64,000 nt of DNA from Roseobacter cerasinus (lineage in GTDB: Bacteria; Pseudomonadota; Alphaproteobacteria; Rhodobacterales; Rhodobacteraceae), in contig NZ_BLIV01000004.1 in assembly GCF_009811755.1 (NCBI RefSeq), positions 124,001-188,000 of the forward strand, written 5' to 3'. Made by a program: the position numbers and the translations under genes. A model generated the notes under the pieces. It was given only the letters and a program-made list of their open reading frames with translations. It searched no databases and was not told where the DNA came from. Position 1 is the first letter of the stretch. Each line of letters starts with the position of its first letter. Positions 35,021 to 43,412 of the stretch are shown piece by piece.

Positions 35021-35064
35021 TCGTAAATATCCTGAATTACTCATTATCGTGAATATTTGTGAAT
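35021..35064 (+). promoter_or_regulatory. direct repeats upstream of the acyl-CoA dehydrogenase
   Basis: TCGTAAATATCCTGAAT (35021-35037) recurs as TCGTGAATATTTGTGAAT (35047-35064), start-to-start distance 26 bp, in an AT-rich promoter region. The copies look like binding sites on the same helix side for one regulator, possibly the LysR gene just upstream. Confidence 0.45.
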
Positions 35065-35101
35065 GTGCTAAGATAAAATTCCATAACTTCAGGACCAGCA
35101 C

Positions 35102-36334
35102 ATGTTCGACCAGCCCTCACTTGCGGCCCCCTTCGCCCTATCGTCTGCGCAGGCCGCTCTGAGAGCGCGTGCGCGCGCCCTGGCAGAAACGGTGGCGCGG
35201 CCGCAAGCCGCCACCACCGATCAGACCGAGGCCTATCCAACCGACGTTGTAGCGCAGCTCACCAAGGCGGGTTTTATGGGCATGACGGTGCCAAAAGCGC
35301 TTGGCGGGCCGGGGCTGAGCTGTTTCGACGCGGTGTTGGTGATCGAGGAATTCGCCCGCTGCTGCGGCGCCTCGGGGCGCATCGTGGTCGAAGGCAACAT
35401 GGGCGCTGTGGGCGCCATCCTCGCCTATGGCAACGCTGAACAGCAGAAACTGGCGGCCCGGCACGTGCTGAACGGTGACAAACCGGCCATCTGCATCACA
35501 GAGCCTGACGCGGGCAGCGCCGCGACGGAGATGCAGACAACCGCGCGCCGCGAGGGCGATGACTGGGTCATCACCGGCCAGAAACACTGGATCACCGGTG
35601 GTGGCGTCTCCCGGCTGCATCTGGTCTTTGCGCGTGTGGTGGAGAATGGCACGTTCAAGGGGATCGGTGGTTTCCTCGCGGTGTCGGATGATCCGGGGCT
35701 GCGCGTCGGCGCGCGCGAGCCGACCATGGGCCTGCGCGGACTGCCGGAAACAGCATTGCACTTCGAGGGCATGCGGTTGCCGCTTGATCGGCTGATCACC
35801 CCGCCGGGTGGGCTTGCGCGGGGGTTTGCCGGGTTGATGACCGCCTATAATGCGCAGCGTGTGGGCGCCGCGACGGTGGCGCTCGGGCTGGCACAGGGTG
35901 CCTTTGAACTGGCCTGTGCCCATGTGAAAGCGCGGCAGCAATTCGGCCGCCCGCTTGCCGAATTTCAAGGGCTACAGTGGATGCTGGCCGATATGGCCAC
36001 ACAGATCGAGGCCGCGCGGCTGCTGATCTGGCGCGCGGCAAAAAGCGCCGATGATCACCCGAGCGGCTTCCCTGACCCGGTTCGGGCCGCGCAGGCCAAG
36101 CTCTTCGCTTCGGAAATGGCAGTGAAGGTGACAAATGATGCGCTGCAACTGCACGGCGCCAGCGGCTATTCGCGCCGGTCGCCGATTGAGCGGATGGTGC
36201 GGGATGCGCGCATGTTCACCATAGGTGGCGGCACGGCGCAGATGCTGCGCAACCTGATCGCGGGGGATGTCCTCGACATGAAGATCCCGCAGACGCGGGA
36301 TGGCTATGTGCAAGGGCAAGCTCCGGGCGGCTGA
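35102..36334 (+). CDS. acyl-CoA dehydrogenase family flavoprotein, atypical active site
   Basis: FAD-dependent protein of 410 aa with the normal domain order: an N-terminal helical domain (about 20-135), a middle beta domain with ITEPDAGSAATEMQTTA (about 138-154) and HWITGGGVSRLH, and a C-terminal helical domain with RQQFGRPLAEFQGLQWMLADMA. The catalytic glutamate expected in an EGT-type loop is Gly376 (IGGGTAQM). The alternative glutamate of isovaleryl-CoA dehydrogenases (ERL helix) aligns with Gln252 (NAQRVG). It may use another base, act as a reductase or act on an unusual substrate. Substrate unknown. Confidence 0.88.
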   Translation: MFDQPSLAAPFALSSAQAALRARARALAETVARPQAATTDQTEAYPTDVVAQLTKAGFMGMTVPKALGGPGLSCFDAVLVIEEFARCCGASGRIVVEGNMGAVGAILAYGNAEQQKLAARHVLNGDKPAICITEPDAGSAATEMQTTARREGDDWVITGQKHWITGGGVSRLHLVFARVVENGTFKGIGGFLAVSDDPGLRVGAREPTMGLRGLPETALHFEGMRLPLDRLITPPGGLARGFAGLMTAYNAQRVGAATVALGLAQGAFELACAHVKARQQFGRPLAEFQGLQWMLADMATQIEAARLLIWRAAKSADDHPSGFPDPVRAAQAKLFASEMAVKVTNDALQLHGASGYSRRSPIERMVRDARMFTIGGGTAQMLRNLIAGDVLDMKIPQTRDGYVQGQAPGG

Positions 36335-36392
36335 CGCCACAGCGATAGAATTTTCGTGAGATACTCGATCCGACTGTAATTTGAGATAGGAT

Positions 36393-36409
36393 ATCACCAG
36401 TTTAGTGAT
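36393..36409. promoter_or_regulatory. inverted repeat before the TPR gene
   Basis: ATCAC (36393-36397) and GTGAT (36405-36409) flank 7 bp, about 25 bp before the ATG at 36434. Short, so possibly chance; position would suit an operator. Confidence 0.25.
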
Positions 36410-36433
36410 GCCCTGTCCAAGGATCTTTGCCTC

Positions 36434-37849
36434 ATGTGTTCCGACACCGCACAGCCCGCCGCCCTACCCATGACCGACATCCGGGGGGTGCCCGTGTCTT
36501 ATCGGGACCGCTCCGCCATCGATGGGCTGGAAAGCGCGATCCTGATGTCTTTGTCATTCCGTGGTGACGCCATTGCAGAGATTGACCGGGTGCTCGCCGC
36601 GCATCCCGATTTCATCATGGGGTGGTTGTTCAAGGCCGCCTGGCTTACGCAGGCGATGGAGACCCGCGTCTACGACACGATGCTGCAGTGCCTGGCTCAG
36701 TCCGAGCGGCTTTTGCCCGGCTGCAATGATCGGGAGCGTGGGCATCATGAGGCGGTGAAAGCCTGGGTGCAGGGCGACTTCTTTGGTGCAGTGCAGAAGT
36801 GGGAGGCGGTGCTGACGCAGTATCCGATGGATCTGCTGGCGCTGGAGCTGATCCACTACACGATGGTCCTGCTGGGCGATGTGCCGGGGCAGCGGGACGT
36901 GGTGGCGCGGGTCTTCAACCTGTGGGATGAGAGCATCCCGGGCTATGAATTCGTGCTGGGCTTCTACTCCTTCGGGCTGGAAGAGAACCGCGATTTTTCC
37001 CGTGCGGAGGATCTGGCCCGGCAGGCGCTGTCCCTGCGCCCCGACAATCCTTACGCCGTGCACACCGTCAGCCACGTGATGGAGATGCGCGGGCGTCAGG
37101 GGGATGGCATCCGCTTCATGAAAGACAACGCCGGGATGTGGGGGACGTCGAATTTCGCCAATCACCTCTGGTGGCACACCGGGCTCTACCATCTGGATCT
37201 GGAGCAATATGATCAGGTGTTCGACATCTTCGACACACACCTCGATTCCCGCAACAAGGACGGCCACAAATACGAGGAACTGGATGCCGCTGCCCTGCTC
37301 TGGCGGATGAACCTGGTGGGGCAGGACGGTGGTGACCGCTGGACCCATCTGGCTGACAAATGGGAACCGGCAGCGCAGGACACGCTGTATGCCTTCAACG
37401 ACGTGCATGCGATGCTGACCTTCGTCTCCGACGGTCGTGCGCACGCGCAGCAGGCCTTGCTCTCCGCCAACGAGAGGTATCTGGAGCACGCCTCCGACGC
37501 CAATGCCGCCATGACCCGCGAGATCGGGCTGCCCTTCTGTCTGGCCATGCAGGATTTCAAACGCGAACACTATAGCCGCTGTGTGGAGCGCCTTCTCCCG
37601 ATCCGCTACATGACCCACCGCTTGGGCGGCAGCTACGCGCAGCGGGATATCATAGGGTGGACGCTGTTGGAGGCCGCGCTGCGGGCGCGCCAGTTCGACC
37701 TGGCGCTGGCGCTTGCAAATGAACGCACGGGGATCAAACCAACCTCGGCCCAGAACTGGCGTGCCGTGGCGCGGGCCTTCAAGGGGCTGGGAGACCACAG
37801 CCAGGCAGACCGCGCGACCGCGAAGGCGCACTCCCTGATCGCAGCCTGA
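36434..37849 (+). CDS. TTC38-like tetratricopeptide repeat protein
   Basis: 471-aa soluble protein of the TPR family related to tetratricopeptide repeat protein 38. Helical repeats run through most of its length. Recognisable segments are AIAEIDRVLAAHPDFIMGWLFKAAWL near 47-72, DNPYAVHTVSHVMEMRGRQGDGIRFM near 205-230 and NHLWWHTGLYHLDLEQYDQVFDIFD near 245-270. It has no signal peptide or membrane segment. The biochemical role of this family is not established in bacteria. It stands alone between an acyl-CoA dehydrogenase and a GntR regulator. Confidence 0.8.
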   Translation: MCSDTAQPAALPMTDIRGVPVSYRDRSAIDGLESAILMSLSFRGDAIAEIDRVLAAHPDFIMGWLFKAAWLTQAMETRVYDTMLQCLAQSERLLPGCNDRERGHHEAVKAWVQGDFFGAVQKWEAVLTQYPMDLLALELIHYTMVLLGDVPGQRDVVARVFNLWDESIPGYEFVLGFYSFGLEENRDFSRAEDLARQALSLRPDNPYAVHTVSHVMEMRGRQGDGIRFMKDNAGMWGTSNFANHLWWHTGLYHLDLEQYDQVFDIFDTHLDSRNKDGHKYEELDAAALLWRMNLVGQDGGDRWTHLADKWEPAAQDTLYAFNDVHAMLTFVSDGRAHAQQALLSANERYLEHASDANAAMTREIGLPFCLAMQDFKREHYSRCVERLLPIRYMTHRLGGSYAQRDIIGWTLLEAALRARQFDLALALANERTGIKPTSAQNWRAVARAFKGLGDHSQADRATAKAHSLIAA

Positions 37850-37922
37850 CGCTGCGCCAGACGACGTGCAGATGCCTTGCAAACTGCGGTCGTTTCGGGC
37901 CTTTTGAGGGGTGACGGGCGAT

Positions 37923-38630
37923 GTGGATCGCCAGAATCTGATCGGAACGCCATTGACCGACCCCGGGCCCAAGCCTCAATCCAACGCGCAGCGTGCTTTG
38001 CAGGATCTGCGCGAGATGATCTTTTCCGGCCGCTTATCCGCGGGATCCAACCATCTGGAATCGGAACTGGCGGGCATGCTGGGCATGTCCCGGACCCCTG
38101 TGCGCGAGGCGGTTCTGATGCTGGAGGGGCAGGGGCTGTTGGAGTTGAAACCCCGCAAGGGGGTCCGCATTCTGCCGGTCTCGCCCGATGACATGCGCGA
38201 AATCTACGACGTGCTGACCGAGCTCGAAAGCCTCGCGGCGGAGCGGGCGGCTCAGAAAGGCTATGGCGCCGCCGAGCTGTCGGACCTGAGACTCGCCATC
38301 GAAGAGATGGACAAGGCACTGCTGACCGAAGACTTAGAAGGTTGGGCTGCGGCGGATGATCGGTTCCATTCCGAACTCGTGCGGCTTGGGCAGAACCACC
38401 GCATTGCGCTCATTGTGAACATGATGCGGGATCAGGTGCGCCGGGCGCGAGCAACGACGCTGTTCATGCGGCCTCTGCCGCTGAAGTCCAACGAGGCGCA
38501 CCGCCGGGTCTATCAGGCCATTGAACAGGGCGATGCGGACATCGCCCGTGCGGCGCACCGGGCGCATCGCCAGCAGTCGCGTGAGATGCTGGTGGACCTG
38601 TTGGAACGGCACCGGTTGCGCGCGCTCTGA
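37923..38630 (+). CDS. GntR family (FCD/FadR subfamily) transcriptional regulator
   Basis: 235-aa regulator with an N-terminal winged helix (about 15-80; ESELAGMLGMSRTPVREAVLMLEGQGLLELKPRKGVRI) and an all-helical FCD effector domain (about 90-225) that probably binds a small carboxylate with a metal. GTG 37923 is chosen because GAGGGG lies about 10 bases upstream; GTG 37911 is an in-frame alternative with no room for a ribosome site. Target genes are not evident. Confidence 0.87.
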   Translation: MDRQNLIGTPLTDPGPKPQSNAQRALQDLREMIFSGRLSAGSNHLESELAGMLGMSRTPVREAVLMLEGQGLLELKPRKGVRILPVSPDDMREIYDVLTELESLAAERAAQKGYGAAELSDLRLAIEEMDKALLTEDLEGWAAADDRFHSELVRLGQNHRIALIVNMMRDQVRRARATTLFMRPLPLKSNEAHRRVYQAIEQGDADIARAAHRAHRQQSREMLVDLLERHRLRAL

Positions 38631-38649
38631 CCGCTCTTGGCTTGTTGGC

Positions 38650-38680
38650 TTGACTTCCCGGGGCCCAGACGGTGTATCTG
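38650..38680 (+). promoter_or_regulatory. candidate aspS promoter
   Basis: TTGACT (38650-38655) and a TGTATC/GTATCT element at 17-18 bp spacing lie 35 bp before aspS. Best promoter match in the 81-bp gap. Confidence 0.45.
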
Positions 38681-38711
38681 GCGCCAAATCTGATCCCGAA
38701 GGAATCCGCCC

Positions 38712-40487
38712 ATGCACGCCTATCGCAGCCATACCTGCGCCGCTTTGACCGCCGACAATGTGGGCGAGACCGTTCGCCTGTCTGGCTGGGTGCATCGTGT
38801 GCGCGATCACGGCGGGGTGCTTTTCATCGATTTGCGGGATCACTACGGCGTGACGCAGGTGCTCTGCGACCCCGACAGCGCCGCCTTTGCCGACGCGGAA
38901 CAGGTGCGGGCCGAGTGGTGCGTGCGCATCGACGGCGAGGTCAAGGCGCGCGACGCGTCCCTGGTGAATCCCAAGCTGCCGACCGGTGCCATTGAGGTCT
39001 ATATTCGCAGCATTGAGGTGCTGGGGTCTGCGGGTGAGCTGCCCTTGCAAGTGTTTGGTGATCAGGAATACCCGGAGGAGACGCGGCTGCGCTATCGCTA
39101 TCTTGATCTGCGGCGCGAGAAGATGCAGGCCAATATGGTGCTGCGCTCTGACGTGGTCTCCTCGATCCGCAAACGCATGTGGGACCGGGGCTTTCGCGAA
39201 TATCAGACGCCGATCATCACCGCCTCCAGCCCCGAGGGCGCGCGCGACTTCCTGGTGCCCTCGCGGCTGCATCCGGGCAAGTTCTACGCGCTGCCGCAGG
39301 CGCCGCAGCAGTTCAAGCAGCTGCTGATGGTCTCGGGCTTTGACCGGTATTTCCAGATCGCACCATGTTTCCGCGATGAAGACCCGCGCGCAGACCGCTC
39401 GCCCACAGATTTCTACCAGCTCGATCTGGAGATGTCCTTTGTCGAGCAGCAGGACGTCTTTGATGCGATACAGCCTGTGTTGACGGGTGTGTTCGAGGAG
39501 TTCGGCGGCGGCAAGAGTGTTGATCAGGACTGGCCGCAGATTTCCTACCGCGATGCCGCGCTGTGGTATGGCACCGACAAGCCCGACCTGCGGAACCCTA
39601 TTAAAATGCAAGTGGTCTCCGACCACTTTCGCGAGTCTGGCTTTGCGATTTTCGCAAAGCTGTTGGAGCAGGATGGCACCGAAATTCGCGCCATTCCAGC
39701 CCCGGGTGGCGGCAGTCGGAAGTTCTGTGACCGCATGAACGCCTTTGCCCAGAAAGAGGGGCTGCCCGGGATGGGCTATATTTTCTGGCGCGATCAGGGC
39801 AATGGGATGGAGGCGGCGGGGCCGCTGGCCAAGAATATTGGGCCGGAGCGCACCGAGGCGATCCGCCAGCAGTTGGGGCTGGAGGTGGGCGATGCTGCTT
39901 TCTTCCTTGGTGGGAAACCCAAGAGCTTTGAGAGCGTGGCGGGTAAGGCACGGACTGTGATTGGGTCCGAGCTGGGGCTGACTGACGAGAACCGCTTTGC
40001 CTTTGCCTGGATCGTGGATTTCCCGATTTACGAGAAGGACGAAGAGAGCGGCAAGATCGACTTTGAGCACAACCCCTTCTCCATGCCGCAAGGCGGGATG
40101 GCCGCGCTGGAGGGCGACCCGCTGGACGTGCTGGGGTATCAGTATGACCTGGCCTGCAATGGCTATGAGTTGGTGTCGGGGGCGATCCGGAACCACAAGC
40201 CCGAAATCATGTTCAAGGCGTTCGAGATTGCGGGATACGGCGAGGATGAAGTGCGCAAGCGCTTTGGTGGTATGGTCAACGCCTTCCAGTACGGCGCGCC
40301 ACCTCACGGGGGGTGTGCCGCGGGCATCGACCGCATCGTGATGCTGCTGGCCGAAGAGCAGAATATTCGCGAAGTGATCCTGTTCCCCATGAACCAGCGG
40401 GCTGAAGATCTGATGATGGCCGCACCGTCCGAGCCGACAAGCGATCAGCTTATGGAGCTTGGATTGCGGGTGATTCCGCAGGAGTGA
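38712..40487 (+). CDS. aspS: aspartyl-tRNA synthetase
   Basis: Class II aminoacyl-tRNA synthetase, 591 aa, normal bacterial length. It has an N-terminal OB-fold anticodon-binding domain (about 1-105), class-II motif 2 ([24 protein letters not shown] near 220-243), a bacterial GAD insertion (about 285-415), and motif 3 near the C-terminus ([17 protein letters not shown]). ATG 38712 follows AAGGAATCCGCC. Whether it also charges tRNA-Asn (non-discriminating form) cannot be read with confidence. Confidence 0.97.
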   Translation: MHAYRSHTCAALTADNVGETVRLSGWVHRVRDHGGVLFIDLRDHYGVTQVLCDPDSAAFADAEQVRAEWCVRIDGEVKARDASLVNPKLPTGAIEVYIRSIEVLGSAGELPLQVFGDQEYPEETRLRYRYLDLRREKMQANMVLRSDVVSSIRKRMWDRGFREYQTPIITASSPEGARDFLVPSRLHPGKFYALPQAPQQFKQLLMVSGFDRYFQIAPCFRDEDPRADRSPTDFYQLDLEMSFVEQQDVFDAIQPVLTGVFEEFGGGKSVDQDWPQISYRDAALWYGTDKPDLRNPIKMQVVSDHFRESGFAIFAKLLEQDGTEIRAIPAPGGGSRKFCDRMNAFAQKEGLPGMGYIFWRDQGNGMEAAGPLAKNIGPERTEAIRQQLGLEVGDAAFFLGGKPKSFESVAGKARTVIGSELGLTDENRFAFAWIVDFPIYEKDEESGKIDFEHNPFSMPQGGMAALEGDPLDVLGYQYDLACNGYELVSGAIRNHKPEIMFKAFEIAGYGEDEVRKRFGGMVNAFQYGAPPHGGCAAGIDRIVMLLAEEQNIREVILFPMNQRAEDLMMAAPSEPTSDQLMELGLRVIPQE

Positions 40488-40544
40488 GAGCGGGCGGCTG
40501 AGCGTAGCCGAACCGGCTGTGCTCCTACAGTGTCCGGTGTGCAG

Positions 40545-40567
40545 GGCTGCGCGGCATGCGCGCAGCC
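40545..40567. repeat. perfect 9-bp hairpin between converging genes
   Basis: GGCTGCGCG (40545-40553) and CGCGCAGCC (40559-40567) flank a 5-nt loop between the aspS stop and the response-regulator stop. No T-run on either strand; a Rho-dependent or RNA-stabilising element is possible. Confidence 0.55.
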
Positions 40568-40568
40568 A

Positions 40569-41288
40569 TCAGATCGCGAGCTTCTGCGTCAGGCGTTCTT
40601 GCACCAGCCCGGCGATACGCTCCGCTTCGAGGCCGGAAGGCTCGCCCGCCGCACGTTTGCGGGCCAGCGCAACCGCTGCCTGCTCCAGCTTGCTGTCCTG
40701 CGCGGAGCGGGCCACGCCACCGAGAAACTGCGCCACATAGTCCAGTGACCCATCGTCCGGCAGATCCTGAAGAACATCAGCGATATGCGCCATGTCATCC
40801 TGAAACGCCATGCGGTCGGGGTGGATCGTTTCATCCGGTAGCTCCCGCAAGCCGCTGGGCTGACGATCTGCTGGCAGGTTGGACAGAACAACCTGTTGGA
40901 ACAGAGCCAGAGAGGTGATGGGCTTTGCCAGGAATGCATCCGCGCCCGCGGCCATGGCCTGCTCCTCCCCGTCCAGATCCCCTGAGGTCCCAAGCACCAC
41001 GTCAACGCGCGGTTCGCCCTGGGACAGTTCCTGAATGAGATCGATGCCACTGCCGTCCGGCAGGCCGAGATCCACAATCACGACCGAGGGGCGGTAGACC
41101 TGCAGATGCCGGCGCGCTGACCGCAGGCTGTCTGCTCGGCGGATCCGCGCACCGCTGCGCAGACACAAAAGGCGCATGGCCTCACAGGCAAAACGGCTGT
41201 CTTCGATCACCAGAACCGTCAGCCCCAGCAAAGGGCGTGTGGCGGTCGGCGCGGGTATCGTCGCGGCAAAGGGATCGGTCTTGTCCAT
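40569..41288 (-). CDS. response regulator receiver protein
   Basis: 239-aa protein with a receiver domain at about 20-145: VLVIEDSRFACEAMRLL (26-42), the phospho-acceptor Asp73 in VIVDLGLPDGSG, and the Lys of the FLAKPIT loop near 124. The C-terminal ~90 residues have no recognised output domain and look helical. ATG 41288 follows GGAGCCCATC on the minus strand; an open frame runs 14 codons further upstream but is less likely. No histidine kinase is adjacent. A CtrA-like site lies in the divergent upstream region. Confidence 0.88.
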   Translation of the reverse strand: MDKTDPFAATIPAPTATRPLLGLTVLVIEDSRFACEAMRLLCLRSGARIRRADSLRSARRHLQVYRPSVVIVDLGLPDGSGIDLIQELSQGEPRVDVVLGTSGDLDGEEQAMAAGADAFLAKPITSLALFQQVVLSNLPADRQPSGLRELPDETIHPDRMAFQDDMAHIADVLQDLPDDGSLDYVAQFLGGVARSAQDSKLEQAAVALARKRAAGEPSGLEAERIAGLVQERLTQKLAI

Positions 41289-41336
41289 GATGGGCTCCAG
41301 GGTGACTCGCTTAACGAGAGAATGGCGCATAGATGG

Positions 41337-41351
41337 CTAACAGCACGTTAA
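41337..41351. promoter_or_regulatory. CtrA-like site upstream of the response regulator
   Basis: CTAA-N7-TTAA differs in one base from the CtrA consensus TTAA-N7-TTAA. It lies 49 bp upstream of the response-regulator start and 90 bp upstream of the epimerase. A GACTC (GANTC, CcrM-type) site is at about 41304. Confidence 0.4.
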
Positions 41352-41440
41352 TGCGGCCCTGCCTGCGGCGCCGCGTCGCTTGCATCGGCGGGGGTGGCAG
41401 ATCATAAGCGGGGCAAAGTTCCAAAGTTGGAGACTATGTC

Positions 41441-41845
41441 ATGATCGGCCGCCTCAATCACGTTGCCATTGCTGTTCCGGATCTGGAGGCGGCAGCGGAC
41501 CAGTATCGCACCGCCCTTGGCGCAAATGTCGGTGCGCCGCAGGATGAGCCCGATCACGGGGTCACCGTGATTTTCATCGATCTGCCGAACACCAAGATCG
41601 AGCTGCTCTATCCTTTGGGGGAGAACAGCCCCATTCAGGGGTTCCTCGACAAGAACCCCTCGGGCGGTATTCATCACGTTTGTTATGAAGTCGATGACAT
41701 TCTGGCCGCCCGTGACCAGCTGCAAGCCACCGGGGCCCGCGTGCTGGGCACGGGGGAGCCAAAAATCGGGGCGCATGGCAAGCCGGTGCTGTTCCTGCAC
41801 CCGAAGGATTTCAACGGCTGTCTGGTCGAGCTTGAGCAAGTCTAA
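41441..41845 (+). CDS. mce: methylmalonyl-CoA epimerase
   Basis: Cytosolic enzyme that interconverts the 2R and 2S forms of methylmalonyl-CoA in propionyl-CoA breakdown, upstream of the B12-dependent mutase. The 134-aa protein is a VOC-fold epimerase: it begins IGRLNHVAIAVPDLEAA with His7, has KIELLYPLG (Glu54), GGIHHVCYEVDD (His79) and the C-terminal Glu130 in CLVELEQV, matching the expected metal ligands. The family link to B12-dependent metabolism fits the cobalamin genes elsewhere in the window, though the mutase is not here. Confidence 0.93.
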   Translation: MIGRLNHVAIAVPDLEAAADQYRTALGANVGAPQDEPDHGVTVIFIDLPNTKIELLYPLGENSPIQGFLDKNPSGGIHHVCYEVDDILAARDQLQATGARVLGTGEPKIGAHGKPVLFLHPKDFNGCLVELEQV

Positions 41846-41863
41846 GCGGAGGGAGGCTACGCC

Positions 41864-42160
41864 ATGGGCGTGACATCGGCATTGGTGCTGTTTGCGGTGA
41901 TCTGGTCGATGACCTTTCTGATCGTGCTGCCGATCCGGGTGCAGACCCAAGGTGATCTGGGCGAGATCGTGCCTGGCACCCATGCGGGCGCGCCAGAGGT
42001 GCACAATCTGCGCAAGAAGGCCTGGATCACCACCTGGATCAGCCTTGTGCTCTGGGCGATCATCGCATCGATCATCATCTTCGAGGTGATCACTGTGCGC
42101 GATCTTGACTGGTTCAACCGCGGGGCGGCTGCGGGGCCAGCAGATGGAACAGATGGGTAA
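41864..42160 (+). CDS. DUF1467 family membrane protein
   Basis: 98-aa protein with two hydrophobic segments (about 5-25 and 55-75) and the conserved LPIRVQTQGDLGEIVPGTHAGAPE loop between them. This family is common in alphaproteobacteria, often next to mce, and has no known function. ATG 41864 follows GGAGGCTACGCC. Its 3' end overlaps the converging EI24-type gene by 47 bp. Confidence 0.9.
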   Translation: MGVTSALVLFAVIWSMTFLIVLPIRVQTQGDLGEIVPGTHAGAPEVHNLRKKAWITTWISLVLWAIIASIIIFEVITVRDLDWFNRGAAAGPADGTDG

Positions 42161-42833
42161 AGGTCGCGGCGCCCAGGATCGGGATCACCAGGTTTAGGAT
42201 CGGGATCGTCAGCGGGATCGCCATGAGCGTGCCTGCCAGCCAGATTGTGCCACTGTGGCGCGCGCGCAGCTGTTTGGCCTCTTGCCGTCCGACGCGACGT
42301 GCCGCTGCGAGCGTGAAATACTCCCGCCCCAGCAGAAAACCGTTTAGCGCCCAGAAGACCACCGGTGCGACGGGCGCCAGCGCCACTGTCGCGATCAGGA
42401 TCAGATAGACCACCAGCGCCAGCACGTTGGCCGCGATCAGAACGCCGAGGAAATTGACCGTATCGCGCAGGGCATCGCCGAAGGGAACGGGCGTGGCCGC
42501 CGGAAGATGCGGATAGTGTTTGTCTTCGACCGCTTGCGCCACGGTTTCGAGGAACATCGAGGTGATCGCCGAGGCCACGGGGATCATCAGGAAGACGGAC
42601 AGCACCAGCAGCACCAAGGCAGAGCCCCAGCTGACCAGATCCTGCACCCATGTGACCTCTCCGATCAGCCAGATGCTGGTGGTGTCACCCACCAGACCGC
42701 CGACCAGCCAGACCACCCCGACCGATGCGGCGATCAGCAGCGCGATGGTCAGGCCCAGACCGGTCAGCAGCACGCCGCGAAACCGTGGGTCGGTCATCTG
42801 ACCGAGGGCCGTGAAGAGGGCGGTGAGGATCAT
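42114..42833 (-). CDS. EI24 domain (CysZ-like) membrane protein
   Basis: 239-aa inner-membrane protein with about six hydrophobic segments and the EI24/CysZ layout: TSMFLETVAQAVEDKHYP near residues 91-108 and NGFLLGREYFTLAAARR near 163-179. CysZ proteins import sulfate for cysteine synthesis; whether this member does is not shown, and no cys genes are near. It overlaps the nitroreductase gene by 4 nt upstream and DUF1467 by 47 bp downstream. Confidence 0.88.
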   Translation of the reverse strand: MILTALFTALGQMTDPRFRGVLLTGLGLTIALLIAASVGVVWLVGGLVGDTTSIWLIGEVTWVQDLVSWGSALVLLVLSVFLMIPVASAITSMFLETVAQAVEDKHYPHLPAATPVPFGDALRDTVNFLGVLIAANVLALVVYLILIATVALAPVAPVVFWALNGFLLGREYFTLAAARRVGRQEAKQLRARHSGTIWLAGTLMAIPLTIPILNLVIPILGAATFTHLFHLLAPQPPRG

Positions 42834-43408
42834 GCGCGCACCCAGGTGGTGATGGCATCAATATCCGGGCGCGGGCGCTCGGGCGGCGCGCTTGTATCGG
42901 TGCCGATGTGGATGAAACCGGCGATTCGCTCATGTTCGGCCAGCCCTAGGGCGTCTTGCATGAAGCCACGGTCGTGGCTGGGCCAGCCGCTGAGCCAATT
43001 GGCGCCCCAACCGGAGGCCAGTGCGGCGTTCAGCAGCCCAAGACAGACGCAGCCGGCGGAATAGGTTTGTTCCAGCGCGGGGATCTTGTCGGAGGGTTTT
43101 TGCACTTCGATCACGGTCACGGCCAGATGCCCCTGGTCGAATTGTCCGCGTCCCTTGGTGATCTGGTCGTCTGCGAGACTAAGTGCTTCCCCGCGCGCCT
43201 GCGCCACGTCGGCGAGGCGGCTCATCGCAGGCTTTTCGATCACGATGAAGCGCCAGGGTTCCAGCTTGCCATGATCCGGTGTGCGCGCGGCGGCCTGCAG
43301 CAGGGGCGCAAGCTCTTCGGCGGAGGGCACCGGTTCCGCTAGCGTCTTGGCTGGCCGCGATCGTCGGGTGGAGAGGAAGGCGAAGGCCTGCGCGTTGGGT
43401 GTGGGCAT
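42830..43408 (-). CDS. nitroreductase family flavoprotein
   Basis: FMN-dependent oxidoreductase of the nitroreductase superfamily, about 192 aa. The N-terminal FLSTRRSRPAK, APLLQAAARTPDHGKLEPWRFIVIE (FMN and substrate binding) and GLLNAALASGWGANWLSGW resemble the YdjA-like branch. ATG 43408 gives the family-typical N-terminus; a start at 43444 would overlap the HDAC-like gene by 32 bp. Substrate unknown. Confidence 0.88.
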   Translation of the reverse strand: MPTPNAQAFAFLSTRRSRPAKTLAEPVPSAEELAPLLQAAARTPDHGKLEPWRFIVIEKPAMSRLADVAQARGEALSLADDQITKGRGQFDQGHLAVTVIEVQKPSDKIPALEQTYSAGCVCLGLLNAALASGWGANWLSGWPSHDRGFMQDALGLAEHERIAGFIHIGTDTSAPPERPRPDIDAITTWVRA

Positions 43409-43412
43409 GGGG

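Noticed and set aside
38334-40307. A 657-codon minus-strand open frame opposite aspS
   Set aside because: Mirror of aspS codon usage; no recognisable protein features.
40545-40567. Intrinsic terminator between aspS and the response regulator
   Set aside because: The stem is perfect but no T-run follows on either strand.
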